A stretch of 64,000 nt of DNA, from the NCBI GenBank assembly GCA_014649355.1, contig BMSW01000001.1, positions 496,001 to 560,000 on the forward strand, given 5' to 3'. This stretch comes from Streptomyces althioticus (GTDB lineage: Bacteria; Actinomycetota; Actinomycetes; Streptomycetales; Streptomycetaceae). Below are positions 53,904-63,331 of this stretch, piece after piece (the first letter of the stretch is position 1; the number at the start of each line of letters is the position of its first letter). The notes beneath the pieces are model-generated. The model did not search any database, was not told the origin of the DNA, and worked only from the letters and a program-made list of their open reading frames with translations. The position numbers were made by a program, and so were the translations under genes.

Positions 53904-56463
53904 CCCGGCCGTCGCACCCCTCGGAAGCCTCTGCCCCGCCGCGACGCCCCTCGGGAGCCTCCGCCCCCTCGGCCCCTTCGTCGGCCCGCTCCTCCGCCCC
54001 GTCCGCCTTCTCCTCGGGCGCCCCCTCCAGCAGCACGTCCAGGAGCCGCACGGCGCCCCGCTTGTGCAAGGGGTCGTTGCCGTTGCCGCACTTGGGGGAC
54101 TGGATGCAGGAGGGGCACCCGGCCTCGCACTCGCAGGAGGCGATGGCCTGGCGGGTGGCCGTGAGCCAGGAGCGGGCGGTGTGGAAGGCGCGTTCGGCGA
54201 AGCCCGCGCCGCCCGGGTGGCCGTCGTAGACGAAGACCGTGGGGAGCAGGGTGTCGGGGTGCAACGGGACGGAGACGCCGCCGATGTCCCAGCGGTCGCA
54301 GGTGGCGAACAGCGGCAGCATGCCGATCGACGCGTGCTCGGCCGCGTGGAGGGCGCCGCCGAGGATCTCCGGGTTGATCCGGGCCCGGTCCAGCTGGTCC
54401 TCGGTGACCGTCCACCACACGGCACGGGTGCGCAGCGTACGGGGAGGGAGGTCGAGTTTCGTCTCGCCGAGCACCTCGCCGGTGATGACCCGCCTTCGCA
54501 GGAAGGAGACGACCTGGTTGGTCACCTCGACGGAGCCGAAGCAGAGGCGTCCGTCGCCCCAGGGGATCTCGGTGTCCGTCTCCAGGACGGAGATGGCCGT
54601 CGTGTCCCGGGCCACGGTCGTGTACGACGGGCTGGCCTGCTCGACCAGGGCGACGGAGTCCTCCAGGTCGAGGGAGCGGACGACGTAGGTGCGGCCCTGG
54701 TGCAGATGGACCGCGCCCTCGTGGACGCTGGTGTGCGCGGCGCCCGCGTCGACCGTGCCCAGCAGCCGGCCCGTCCCCGCCTCGACGACCTGGACGGGGC
54801 GCCCGCCCTCCCCGCGGATGTCGGTGAGGTCGGCGGCCCGCTCGCGGCGGGTCCAGTGCCAGGCCCGCGTCCGCCGGCGCAGCAGCTTCGCGGCCTCCAG
54901 CTGCGGCAGCAGTTCCTCCGTGGTGGGGCCGAAGAGTGTGAGGTCGTCCTCGGTGAGGGGCAGTTCCTCGGCGGCCGCGCACAGGTGCGGGGCGAGGACG
55001 TACGGGTTGTCGGGGTCGAGGACCGTGGATTCCACCGGACGGTCGAAGAGCGCCTCGGGGTGGTGCACGAGGAAGGTGTCCAGCGGGTCGTCGCGGGCCA
55101 CGAGCACGGCGAGCGCGCCCTGCCCCGAGCGTCCCGCGCGGCCGGCCTGCTGCCACAGGGAGGCGCGGGTGCCCGGGTAGCCGGCGATGACGACGGCGTC
55201 CAGGCCGGAGACGTCCATGCCGAGTTCGAGGGCGTTGGTGGCGGCGAGGCCGAGGAGTTCGCCGGAGTGCAGGGCGCGTTCGAGGGCTCGGCGCTCCTCG
55301 GGGAGGTAGCCGCCCCGGTAGGCGGCGACCCGCCGGGTCAGGGACCGGTCGACCTCGGCGAGGCGCTCCTTGGCGATCACGGAGATCAGCTCGGCGCCGC
55401 GCCGGGAGCGGACGAAGGCGACCGAGCGGACGCCCTGGACGGTGAGGTCGGTGAGCAGGTCGGCGGCCTCGGCGGTGGCGGTGCGGCGGACCGGCGCGCC
55501 CTTCTCGCCGTGCAGCTCGGTGAGCGGCGGCTCCCAGAGGGCGAACACCAGTTCACCGCGGGGTGAGGCGTCGTCGGCGACCTCGACCACGGGCAGGCCG
55601 GTGAGGCGTCGGGCGGCGACGGCCGGCTCGGCGGCGGTCGCGGAGGCCAGCAGGAACACGGGCGACGCGCCGTAGCGGGCGCACAGCCGCCGCAGCCGGC
55701 GCAGCACCTGGGCGACGTGCGAGCCGAACACACCCCGGTAGGTGTGACACTCGTCGATCACGACGTACTTGAGCGCCTTGAGGAAGGAGGACCAGCGGGG
55801 GTGGGACGGCAGGATGCCGCGGTGCAGCATGTCGGGGTTGGTCAGCACGTAGTTGGCGTACTGGCGGATCCATTCGCGTTCCTCGAACGGAGTGTCGCCG
55901 TCGTGGACCGCCGCGCGCACCGAATGGCCCAGTGGCTGTGAAAGTTCCTTCACGGACCGGCACTGGTCCGCGGCGAGCGCCTTCGTGGGGGCGAGGTAGA
56001 GGGCGGTGGCGCCCCTGCCGTTCGGCGCCTCGGCCCCGTCCAGCAGCGTGGACAGCACGGGCACCAGGTACGACAGGGACTTGCCGGAGGCCGTGCCGGT
56101 GGCGACCACCACCGAGTCGCCGTCCAGGGCGTGCTCGGCGGCCCGCGCCTGGTGGGCCCAGGGGTGTTCGATTCCCGCGGCCCGCACCGCGGCGATCACC
56201 TCCGGGCGGATCCGGTGGGGCCAGACGGCATGGCGACCCGCACGCGGGGGCAAGTGCTCCGTATGAGTAATGCGGGAAGCCCTGCTCGGTCCGGACGCGA
56301 GCCGGTCCAGGACGTCGCTCGGCGCGGCGGTCCCGGATCGCGTGTCCGTCGGGGGTCGATCGGATCGGTGATTCTTGGCCATCGGCACCGAGTGTGTCAC
56401 CGGCGTGACGGACAATGGGGCCAAGGCGTCGTGCACGCCTGCCGGTAAGTGATTGAATGCCAT
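53839..56463 (-). CDS. DEAD/DEAH helicase of the YprA/MrfA type with DUF1998
   Basis: The 874-residue protein has helicase motifs: Walker A ATGTASGKS near 138, the DECH box VVIDECHTYRG near 237, LLASATAAEP near 275 and motif VI QQAGRAGRSGQG near 440. A C-terminal zinc-type cluster CECEAGCPSCIQSPKC near 765 belongs to the DUF1998 region. An acidic low-complexity tail ends it. MrfA-like enzymes act on DNA repair of mitomycin-type lesions. ATG 56463 was chosen from the recalled family start MAFNHLPAGVHDAL; ATG 56382 is a shorter alternative. It faces bldG. Confidence 0.9.
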   Translation of the reverse strand: MAFNHLPAGVHDALAPLSVTPVTHSVPMAKNHRSDRPPTDTRSGTAAPSDVLDRLASGPSRASRITHTEHLPPRAGRHAVWPHRIRPEVIAAVRAAGIEHPWAHQARAAEHALDGDSVVVATGTASGKSLSYLVPVLSTLLDGAEAPNGRGATALYLAPTKALAADQCRSVKELSQPLGHSVRAAVHDGDTPFEEREWIRQYANYVLTNPDMLHRGILPSHPRWSSFLKALKYVVIDECHTYRGVFGSHVAQVLRRLRRLCARYGASPVFLLASATAAEPAVAARRLTGLPVVEVADDASPRGELVFALWEPPLTELHGEKGAPVRRTATAEAADLLTDLTVQGVRSVAFVRSRRGAELISVIAKERLAEVDRSLTRRVAAYRGGYLPEERRALERALHSGELLGLAATNALELGMDVSGLDAVVIAGYPGTRASLWQQAGRAGRSGQGALAVLVARDDPLDTFLVHHPEALFDRPVESTVLDPDNPYVLAPHLCAAAEELPLTEDDLTLFGPTTEELLPQLEAAKLLRRRTRAWHWTRRERAADLTDIRGEGGRPVQVVEAGTGRLLGTVDAGAAHTSVHEGAVHLHQGRTYVVRSLDLEDSVALVEQASPSYTTVARDTTAISVLETDTEIPWGDGRLCFGSVEVTNQVVSFLRRRVITGEVLGETKLDLPPRTLRTRAVWWTVTEDQLDRARINPEILGGALHAAEHASIGMLPLFATCDRWDIGGVSVPLHPDTLLPTVFVYDGHPGGAGFAERAFHTARSWLTATRQAIASCECEAGCPSCIQSPKCGNGNDPLHKRGAVRLLDVLLEGAPEEKADGAEERADEGAEGAEAPEGRRGGAEASEGCDGRVSASAEGPAEAAPDPEVPPVP

Positions 56464-56542
56464 GGCGGCTGGCGAACCGTCCCGGGGGCTGAGCCGAGAT
56501 GTCCCAAGGGCGACCGCTCGATAGCTAGGTGCTGGAGGATCC

Positions 56543-56884
56543 GTGGACCTGTCCCTGGCGACCGAGACCGTGGGCGATCGCACGATCGTCAGGGTCGGTG
56601 GCGAAATCGACGTATATACCGCGCCCAAGCTGCGCGAGCAGCTGGTCGAGCTGGTGAACGACGGCAGTTTCCACCTTGTCGTCGACATGGAAGGTGTGGA
56701 CTTCCTCGACTCCACCGGTCTCGGCGTGCTGGTCGGCGGCCTGAAGCGGGTACGAGCCCACGAGGGCTCGCTGCGCCTGGTCTGCAACCAGGAGCGCATT
56801 CTGAAGATCTTCCGCATCACCGGCCTCACCAAGGTGTTCCCGATCCACACCTCGGTCGAGGAAGCGGTGGCGGCGACCGACTGA
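56543..56884 (+). CDS. bldG: Anti-sigma factor antagonist BldG
   Basis: The 113-residue STAS protein is the Streptomyces BldG. It has the phosphorylatable Ser57 in [13 protein letters not shown], and the start [26 protein letters not shown] fits the family. Phosphorylation at Ser57 by anti-sigma kinases switches its ability to release a sigma factor, controlling aerial growth and antibiotics. GTG 56543 follows GGAGG by four bases. Its neighbour downstream is the anti-sigma kinase gene, separated by a hairpin. Confidence 0.96.
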   Translation: MDLSLATETVGDRTIVRVGGEIDVYTAPKLREQLVELVNDGSFHLVVDMEGVDFLDSTGLGVLVGGLKRVRAHEGSLRLVCNQERILKIFRITGLTKVFPIHTSVEEAVAATD

Positions 56885-56933
56885 CCACCCGCTCCTGGGC
56901 GGTCGTGCCCGGGCAGCACGAGAGACACCGAAG

Positions 56934-56961
56934 GGGGCCGGGCGTTCGGCGGCCCGGCCCC
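56934..56961 (+). terminator. Hairpin between bldG and the anti-sigma gene
   Basis: GGGGCCGGGC-GTTCGGCG-GCCCGGCCCC gives a 10-base stem 49 bases past bldG. Partial termination here would yield a bldG-only and a two-gene transcript, a pattern reported for S. coelicolor as I recall. Confidence 0.65.
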
Positions 56962-56994
56962 TTCACCGCACGCCCGTAGTCGCGAGGGGGATGC

Positions 56995-57432
56995 ATGGCC
57001 ACCGTCGAACTCCGCTTCAGCGCGCTGCCCGAGCACGTCCGGACCGCCCGGCTCGTGGCGGCGGCGGTGGCGCGCAGGGCCGGAGTGGACGAGGCCGTCC
57101 TCGACGAGGTGCGGCTCGCCGTCGGCGAGGCCTGCACCCGGGCCGTCGGACTGCACCAGCACGGCGGGATCTCCGCGCCCGTGAAGGTGCTGCTGATCGA
57201 GGAGGAGAAGCAGTTCTCCATCGAGGTCGGCGACGAGGCCCCGCACGCCCCCGTCCGGGCCCGCTCGGCCGACGAGGTGCTCGGCGACCCCGACGTGGAG
57301 ACCGAGGAGGACGAGATGGGCCTCGCGGTCATCAGCGGCCTCGTCGACGACGTCGAGGTCAGTGCCGGGGAGAGCGGCGGATCGATCCGCATGAGGTGGC
57401 CCACCACGCCGCCGGCCGCGACGTTCACCTGA
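56995..57432 (+). CDS. Anti-sigma factor, HATPase_c kinase family
   Basis: The 145-residue protein is the GHKL-type serine kinase/anti-sigma neighbour of BldG (recalled SCO3548). DEVRLAVGEACTRAV near 38-52 is the N box. IEVGDEAP near 76 and EMGLAVISGLVDDVEV near 108 supply G1-type and lid residues; the G motif is modified relative to SpoIIAB. ATG 56995 follows GAGGGGG. It is likely the kinase acting on BldG Ser57, or a binding partner. Confidence 0.9.
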   Translation: MATVELRFSALPEHVRTARLVAAAVARRAGVDEAVLDEVRLAVGEACTRAVGLHQHGGISAPVKVLLIEEEKQFSIEVGDEAPHAPVRARSADEVLGDPDVETEEDEMGLAVISGLVDDVEVSAGESGGSIRMRWPTTPPAATFT

Positions 57433-57459
57433 CCGGTTCACCCGTACGCCGACCGTTTT

Positions 57460-57490
57460 CCGAAGGGCCCCCTGCTTGGGGGCCCTTCGG
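57460..57490 (+). terminator. Terminator of the bldG operon
   Basis: A 13-base perfect stem (57460-57472 with 57478-57490) with loop TGCTT follows the stop by 27 bases. Confidence 0.88.
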
Positions 57491-57704
57491 CATGTGCGGG
57501 TGCAGGGGACCGCGCTTACAGTGGTTCCCAGCGGAAGATCGCGTGAATTCGTTCACGATCCTCCGTGCCCGGGAAAATGCGATCACGAGAATGCTTCAAA
57601 GGCATTACCGATTTCCGGCCGGCAGGTCGCCGGAGATCAATGGTGAAGAGTGACTGCACGCCATTTACATTTCTCGCGGTCTGTTTAGATCAGGTTCCGG
57701 TACC

Positions 57705-57710
57705 TACAAT
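57705..57710 (+). promoter_or_regulatory. Candidate -10 element of the H+-pyrophosphatase gene
   Basis: TACAAT lies 43 bases before ATG 57754, in an AT-richer tract. The matching -35 is not clear. A strong AAGGAGGA ribosome site follows at 57743-57750. Confidence 0.45.
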
Positions 57711-57753
57711 CCCGTCCACATCTTGAGCTCAGCCCAAGCGTCAAGGAGGACGA

Positions 57754-60165
57754 ATGGCGGGGCTTTCCATCTCATACGAGTCGGGCCAACCCACATCCCT
57801 CGCAGCCGCCGTGCTGACCGACGAGAACCGCGTGCTCGTGGTGACCATCGGCGTCGTGGCCCTGGCGGCGCTGGCCGTCGCGGCGGTCCTGGTGCGCCAG
57901 GTGCTCGCGGCCGGCGAGGGCACCGACGGCATGAAGAAGATCGCGGCCGCGGTCCAGGAAGGCGCAAACGCCTATCTGGCCCGCCAGCTGCGCACGCTCG
58001 GCGTATTCGCCGTGATCGTTTTCTTCCTGCTCATGCTGCTGCCCGCGGACGACTGGAATCAGCGTGCCGGGCGGTCGGTGTTCTTCTTGATCGGAGCGGC
58101 GTTCTCGGCGGCCACCGGCTATATCGGCATGTGGCTCGCGGTGCGCAGCAATGTCCGGGTCGCAGCCGCGGCCCGGGAAGCCACTCCGGCCGAGGGTGAG
58201 CCGGAAAAGGATCTCACCACCGTTTCGCACAAGGCGATGAAGATCGCTTTCCGTACCGGTGGTGTGGTCGGCATGTTCACGGTGGGGCTGGGTCTGCTCG
58301 GCGCCGCCTGTGTCGTGCTGGTGTACGCGGCCGACGCGCCGAAGGTGCTCGAGGGCTTCGGCCTCGGGGCCGCGCTGATCGCGATGTTCATGCGGGTCGG
58401 CGGCGGCATCTTCACCAAGGCCGCCGACGTCGGCGCCGACCTGGTCGGCAAGGTTGAGCAGGGCATTCCGGAGGACGATCCGCGCAATGCCGCGACCATC
58501 GCCGACAACGTGGGCGACAACGTCGGCGACTGCGCGGGCATGGCGGCCGACCTCTTCGAGTCGTACGCCGTGACGCTGGTGGCCGCGCTGATCCTCGGGT
58601 CCGCGGCGTTCGGCAACGCGGGCCTCGCGTTCCCGCTGCTGGTCCCCGCGATCGGTGTGATCACCGCGATGATCGGCATCTTCGCGGTGGCGCCCCGGCG
58701 CGCCGACCGCAGCGGCATGAGCGCGATCAACCGCGGGTTCTTCATCTCCGCGGTGATCTCGCTGGTGCTGGTCGCGATCGCGACGTTCGTCTACCTGCCG
58801 TCGTCGTACGCCGACCTCACCGGGGCGACCGACGAGGCGGTCCTGGCCAAGAGCGGCGACCCGCGGGTCCTCGCGCTGGTCGCGGTGGCCATCGGCATCG
58901 TGCTGGCGGCGCTGATCCAGCAGCTCACCGGCTACTTCACCGAGACCACCCGGCGCCCGGTGCGGGACATCGGGAAGACCTCACTGACGGGACCGGCCAC
59001 CGTGGTCCTCGCCGGCATCTCCGTGGGCCTGGAATCGGCCGTCTACACCGCCCTGTTGATCGGCCTCGGCGTGTACGGGGCGTTCCTGCTCGGCGGCACG
59101 TCGATCATGCTGGCGCTGTTCGCGGTGGCGCTGGCCGGCACCGGTCTGCTCACCACGGTCGGTGTGATCGTCGCGATGGACACCTTCGGCCCGGTCTCCG
59201 ACAACGCGCAGGGCATCGCCGAGATGTCCGGCGACGTCGAGGGCGCGGGCGCGCAGGTGCTCACCAACCTGGACGCGGTCGGCAACACCACCAAGGCCAT
59301 CACCAAGGGCATCGCCATCGCCACGGCCGTCCTCGCGGCGGCGGCGCTGTTCGGCTCGTACCGGGACGCCATCACCACCGGCGCCCGGGAGGTGGGCGAA
59401 CGGCTCAGCGGTGAGGGCGCTCCGCTGAGCCTGATGATGGACATCTCGCAGCCCAACAACCTCGTCGGCCTGATCGCGGGCGCGGCGGTCGTCTTCCTCT
59501 TCTCGGGGCTGGCGATCAACGCGGTGTCGCGGTCGGCGGGTTCGGTGGTCTACGAGGTGCGGCGGCAGTTCCGTGAGAAGCCCGGGATCATGGACCACAC
59601 CGAGACGCCCGAGTACGGCAAGGTCGTCGACATCTGCACCAAGGACGCCCTGCGGGAGCTCGCCACGCCCGGTCTGCTCGCGGTGATGGCGCCCATCTTC
59701 ATCGGGTTCACGCTCGGTGTGGGCGCGCTCGGCGCCTTCCTGGCCGGCGCGATCGGCGCGGGCACGCTGATGGCGGTGTTCCTCGCCAACTCCGGTGGCG
59801 CGTGGGACAACGCCAAGAAGCTCGTCGAGGACGGTCACCACGGCGGGAAGGGCAGCGAGGCCCACGCGGCCACCGTCATCGGCGACACGGTCGGCGACCC
59901 GTTCAAGGACACCGCCGGTCCGGCGATCAACCCCCTGCTGAAGGTGATGAACCTGGTGGCGCTGCTCATCGCGCCCGCGGTCATCAAGTTCTCCTACGGC
60001 GCCGACAAGAGCGTCGGGATGCGGGTGCTGATCGCGGTGCTCTCCGCGCTGGTGATCATCGCGGCGGTGTACGTGTCCAAGCGGCGCGGGATCGCGGTGG
60101 ACGACGACGAGGGCGACGCGGAGCCGAGGCCCAACTCGCCCGACCCGGCGGTGGTTTCCCGGTAG
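57754..60165 (+). CDS. hppA: Membrane H+-translocating pyrophosphatase
   Basis: The 803-residue, multi-helix enzyme splits pyrophosphate to pump protons. Motifs are DVGADLVGKVE near 225 (PPi/Mg binding), DNVGDNVGDCAGMAADLFE near 252, GNTTKAITKG with Lys514 and GDTVGDPFKDTAGPAINPLLK near 715. Lys at the GNTTK position defines the K+-independent type. An AAGGAGGA site precedes ATG 57754. It lies downstream of the bldG operon in S. coelicolor too. A charged C-terminal tail follows the last helix. Confidence 0.96.
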   Translation: MAGLSISYESGQPTSLAAAVLTDENRVLVVTIGVVALAALAVAAVLVRQVLAAGEGTDGMKKIAAAVQEGANAYLARQLRTLGVFAVIVFFLLMLLPADDWNQRAGRSVFFLIGAAFSAATGYIGMWLAVRSNVRVAAAAREATPAEGEPEKDLTTVSHKAMKIAFRTGGVVGMFTVGLGLLGAACVVLVYAADAPKVLEGFGLGAALIAMFMRVGGGIFTKAADVGADLVGKVEQGIPEDDPRNAATIADNVGDNVGDCAGMAADLFESYAVTLVAALILGSAAFGNAGLAFPLLVPAIGVITAMIGIFAVAPRRADRSGMSAINRGFFISAVISLVLVAIATFVYLPSSYADLTGATDEAVLAKSGDPRVLALVAVAIGIVLAALIQQLTGYFTETTRRPVRDIGKTSLTGPATVVLAGISVGLESAVYTALLIGLGVYGAFLLGGTSIMLALFAVALAGTGLLTTVGVIVAMDTFGPVSDNAQGIAEMSGDVEGAGAQVLTNLDAVGNTTKAITKGIAIATAVLAAAALFGSYRDAITTGAREVGERLSGEGAPLSLMMDISQPNNLVGLIAGAAVVFLFSGLAINAVSRSAGSVVYEVRRQFREKPGIMDHTETPEYGKVVDICTKDALRELATPGLLAVMAPIFIGFTLGVGALGAFLAGAIGAGTLMAVFLANSGGAWDNAKKLVEDGHHGGKGSEAHAATVIGDTVGDPFKDTAGPAINPLLKVMNLVALLIAPAVIKFSYGADKSVGMRVLIAVLSALVIIAAVYVSKRRGIAVDDDEGDAEPRPNSPDPAVVSR

Positions 60166-60196
60166 GGCGAGCCGGACACCGGTCCAAGGTGCGGGG

Positions 60197-60222
60197 GGGC
60201 GGCGCGGTTTGACGCGCCGCCC
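60197..60222 (+). terminator. Terminator of hppA
   Basis: GGGCGGCGCG-GTTTGA-CGCGCCGCCC is a 10-base perfect stem 31 bases past the stop. Confidence 0.85.
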
Positions 60223-60365
60223 GCCCGCACGGTTTCCGGCCCGTGACCCTTGTCTCGCCTGGTGCAAATGGTTACAAAAAGTCTCTTACCGGACGTTCGG
60301 CAAGTGGGTGTAGGCCATCCGGCGTGTATGTTCCGGGGCCGAAGGCCATGGAAGGGACCAATCCG

Positions 60366-60938
60366 GTGAACAAGAAGCTCGCGGCCGCACTGTCCGGCGG
60401 TGCGGTACTGGTACTGGCGCTGACGGGATGCGGCGGCGACGACAGCGACGAGAAGCTGGACGCATGGGCGAAGGAGGTCTGCGACGGCGTGCAGCCGCAG
60501 GCCGCCAAGATCAAGGCGGCCAACACCGCCATCCAGAAGGAGACCTCGGACAACAGCACGCCGCAGGCGGTCCAGCAGGCCGACTCGAAGGCTTTCCAGG
60601 ACATGTCCGACGCCTACAAGGCCATCGGCGCCGCCGTGACCAAGGCCGGCGCGCCCGACGTCGAGAACGGTGAGCAGAAGCAGCAGGACGCCGTGAAGGA
60701 GCTCAACAGCATCTCCGCGTCCTACGCCACCCTGAAGAAGCAGGTCGACGGCCTCAACACCAAGGACCAGGCGGACTTCGCCGACGGTCTGAAGGACATC
60801 GCGGCCGAGCTGGACAAGCTGAGCAAGAGCGGCAGCGACGCCCTCAGCGCGCTGGAGGAGGGCAAGGTCGGCGAGGCCATGTCCCGTCAGGCCAGCTGCC
60901 AGACCGCCACCGCGTCGGCGGGCGCGACCAAGAGCTGA
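60366..60938 (+). CDS. Small secreted lipoprotein
   Basis: The 190-residue protein has a lipoprotein signal peptide ending LVLALTGC. A predicted helical, Lys/Gln/Ala-rich extracellular domain follows, with repeated heptad-like KQVDGL and DELDKLSKSG stretches and one internal Cys pair. GTG 60366 follows GGAAGGGACC. ATG 60348 in frame is an alternative. No family or role is recognised; a surface-exposed coiled-coil domain is likely. Confidence 0.75.
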   Translation: MNKKLAAALSGGAVLVLALTGCGGDDSDEKLDAWAKEVCDGVQPQAAKIKAANTAIQKETSDNSTPQAVQQADSKAFQDMSDAYKAIGAAVTKAGAPDVENGEQKQQDAVKELNSISASYATLKKQVDGLNTKDQADFADGLKDIAAELDKLSKSGSDALSALEEGKVGEAMSRQASCQTATASAGATKS

Positions 60939-61016
60939 CGGCGTCCCGCGCGCTACGGGCCGCCCGGCTGACGGCGGCTCAGCGGCCGCGGGTGCGCGCC
61001 GGGTGGGGGCGGCGGC

Positions 61017-61022
61017 CACAAT
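61017..61022 (+). promoter_or_regulatory. Candidate -10 element, leaderless methyltransferase transcript
   Basis: CACAAT ends seven bases before GTG 61030 without a ribosome site in the gap. Confidence 0.35.
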
Positions 61023-61029
61023 GGGGGGC

Positions 61030-62550
61030 GTGAGTGACGCCAGCCTGCCGCCCCTGCCCTCGTCCGACCGCACCGACGCCGCCGCCCGGCTGCGGGAGGC
61101 GCTGCTCGGCGCCTCCTTCACCGCCGACGGACTGCTCGATCTGCTCGGCGCCCCCGCGTACGCGGCGCTGGCCCGCAGCGAGACCGTGCCCGCGCTCCGC
61201 GCCACGCGAGGGGACACCCCGCTGGAGCTGCTCGTGCGGCTGTTCCTGCTCCAGCAGCCGGTGGAGCGCGCGGGACTGGACGGCGTCCTGCCCGTCGACG
61301 TCTGCCTGGAGAGCGGCTGGCTCCGCCCCGCGGGCGGGGACGCGCTCGCGGCGACCGTGGACGTCCGGCCGTACGGCGGGTCCGACGGCGAGGACTGGTT
61401 CGTCGTGTCGGACCTCGGGTGCGCGGTCGGCGGCGCCGGGGGCATCGGCAGCCGGGAGCCGGGCGTGGTGCTCGGCGTCGGCGGCGCGTCCACCACGCTT
61501 GCCGGCATCACGGTCCGTACGCCCGTGGGGTCGGCGCTCGACGTCGGCACCGGGTCCGGCATCCAGGCGCTGCACGCCGCCCGGCACGCCACGCGCGTGA
61601 CCGCCACCGACGTGAACCCGCGCGCCCTGCACATCACGGCGCTCACCCTGGCGCTCTCCGGGGTCCCGGCCGCCGACCTGCGCGAGGGGTCGCTGTTCGC
61701 CCCGCTGCGGGACGACGAGACGTACGACCTGATCGTGTCCAACCCGCCGTTCGTCATCTCGCCCGGGGCGCGGCTGACCTACCGCGACGGCGGGATGGGC
61801 GGGGACGACCTGTGCCGCACGCTGGTGCAGCAGGCGGGGGAGCGGCTCGCCGTCGGCGGGTACGCGCAGTTCCTCGCCAACTGGCAGCACGTGGAGGGGG
61901 AGGACTGGCAGGACCGGCTCCGCTCCTGGGTGCCGCGTGGCTGCGACGCGTGGATCGTGCAGCGCGAGGTGCAGGACGTGACGCAGTACGCCGAGCTGTG
62001 GCTGCGGGACGCGGGCGACCACCGCGGGGACGAGGCGGAGTACCGGGCGCGCTACGACGCGTGGCTGGACGAGTTCGAGGCGCGCGAGGTCAGGGCGGTC
62101 GGCTTCGGGTGGATCACCCTGCGCCGGTCGGACGCGGCCGTGCCGTCGGTCACGGTGGAGGAGTGGCCGCACCCGGTGGAGCAGCCGCTCGGTGACACGG
62201 TCCGCGCTCACTTCGAGCGGCTGGACCACCTGCGGTCGCACGACGACGCGGCGCTGCTGGAGGCGCGCTTCGAGCTGGCTCCCGAGGTGGTCCAGGAGCA
62301 GGTCGGGCTGCCCGGCGCCGAGGACCCCGAGCACGTCGTGCTGCGGCAGAACCGCGGGATGCGCCGGGCGACCAAGGTCGACACCATCGGCGCGGGGTTC
62401 GCCGGCGTCTGCGACGGCACCATGACCGCGGGGCGGATCCTGGACGCCATCGCCCAGCTTCTCGGTGAGGACCCCGTCCTGCTGCGGGATCGCACCCCGG
62501 CGCAGATTCGGCTGCTGGTCGAGCAGGGGTTCCTGAACCCGGTGGGTTGA
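61030..62550 (+). CDS. SAM-dependent class I methyltransferase (HemK/RsmC-like)
   Basis: The 506-residue protein carries an N-terminal helical domain (about 1-150) and a Rossmann methyltransferase core. SALDVGTGSGIQALHAARH near 168-186 binds S-adenosylmethionine, and DLIVSNPPFVISPG near 235-248 is the NPPF motif of N- or amino-group methyltransferases of nucleic acids or release factors. A C-terminal winged-helix-like part (FLNPVG end) completes it. GTG 61030 follows a CACAAT element. The substrate is not known; rRNA or protein are likely. Confidence 0.82.
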   Translation: MSDASLPPLPSSDRTDAAARLREALLGASFTADGLLDLLGAPAYAALARSETVPALRATRGDTPLELLVRLFLLQQPVERAGLDGVLPVDVCLESGWLRPAGGDALAATVDVRPYGGSDGEDWFVVSDLGCAVGGAGGIGSREPGVVLGVGGASTTLAGITVRTPVGSALDVGTGSGIQALHAARHATRVTATDVNPRALHITALTLALSGVPAADLREGSLFAPLRDDETYDLIVSNPPFVISPGARLTYRDGGMGGDDLCRTLVQQAGERLAVGGYAQFLANWQHVEGEDWQDRLRSWVPRGCDAWIVQREVQDVTQYAELWLRDAGDHRGDEAEYRARYDAWLDEFEAREVRAVGFGWITLRRSDAAVPSVTVEEWPHPVEQPLGDTVRAHFERLDHLRSHDDAALLEARFELAPEVVQEQVGLPGAEDPEHVVLRQNRGMRRATKVDTIGAGFAGVCDGTMTAGRILDAIAQLLGEDPVLLRDRTPAQIRLLVEQGFLNPVG

Positions 62551-62990
62551 GGGGCCCTTCGCCCCTGGATCCCGGGTGCGGGTGGTCGGTGGTTGCCCGC
62601 GCAGTTCCCCGCGCCCCTTCGCCGCGCGTTCACCGCAGCACCCTCAAAGGGCGCGGGGAACTGCGCGACCAGCTCCCACCGCCCCGCGGCCGACGACGAC
62701 ACGGCACCACGCCCAGCCCACACGAGGCCCCTCAGGCCACGCACGCCACAGTGACACGCACCTACACCCCTGTGTCGTGCGCCGCATCTTTCACGCCCAT
62801 GTCGGCCCCGGCGCCGGGCCGTCCGGAACCCGCGGACATATCCGGAAGCGGACCGAGCCTGCCCGCTTCCGGTCACCCCGCCGCCCTCCCGAGCCGCTCC
62901 GTTCACCTCCGGTTCGTCCCCCCGCCGCCCACGCGTGGGAGCGTCCCGAGCAGTCGGCGCAGGGACGGACGAGAGGGGGCGCGGGCGACC
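62551..62990. other. Intergenic region with a Streptomyces dispersed palindrome
   Basis: A repeated stem element (62598-62667) lies here; the rest is GC-rich with no clear gene and some low-complexity CGGCCCCG runs. Confidence 0.5.
62598..62667. repeat. Inverted repeat of the dispersed GCGCAGTTCCCCGCGCCC type
   Basis: A 19-base perfect stem (62598-62616 with 62649-62667) surrounds a 32-base loop. The stem sequence is a familiar intergenic element, common in many Streptomyces genomes and usually at gene ends. It may act as the terminator of the methyltransferase gene. Confidence 0.8.
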
Positions 62991-63188
62991 ATGGAGAGCG
63001 GGCCTGCGATCTACGCGGGGACGGTGTTCTGCCTGTTCGGTGCCGGTCTGCTGGCCTGGACGGTGTCCCGTGCGCGGCAGCACCGTCCGGTCGCCCTCGG
63101 TGTGAACCGCGTCGCATCGACCATGGTCGCCGGATCCGTCGCGCTCGTCTCCCTGGCCCTCGGCGCCTGGTGCTTCGGCCGTCTCTGA
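62991..63188 (+). CDS. Small two-helix membrane protein
   Basis: The 65-residue protein has two hydrophobic helices (YAGTVFCLFGAGLLAWTVS and AGSVALVSLALGAWCFGRL) joined by a short basic loop. ATG 62991 has GAGAGGGGG upstream at 62971-62979. It sits between the methyltransferase and topA, where S. coelicolor also has a small membrane gene as I recall. Function unknown. Confidence 0.72.
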   Translation: MESGPAIYAGTVFCLFGAGLLAWTVSRARQHRPVALGVNRVASTMVAGSVALVSLALGAWCFGRL

Positions 63189-63325
63189 GGCGCACCGAGG
63201 TCGGGACCCCGCAGTAACCGAAGGATCGCACTCCGCATAAGAGCGGGCGGAGTCTGGACACTCCGGGCGGCAGGAACGGTGGTAGTCGGGTTACCGTTCG
63301 AGTGGCCGTTGCGGGCTTTTCCCGT

Positions 63326-63331
63326 TTGACA
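63326..63331 (+). promoter_or_regulatory. Candidate -35 element TTGACA upstream of topA
   Basis: TTGACA is a perfect -35 hexamer 102 bases before the topA start. A -10 at the right spacing is unclear (GTCACA/CACACT near 63349-63356). Confidence 0.4.
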
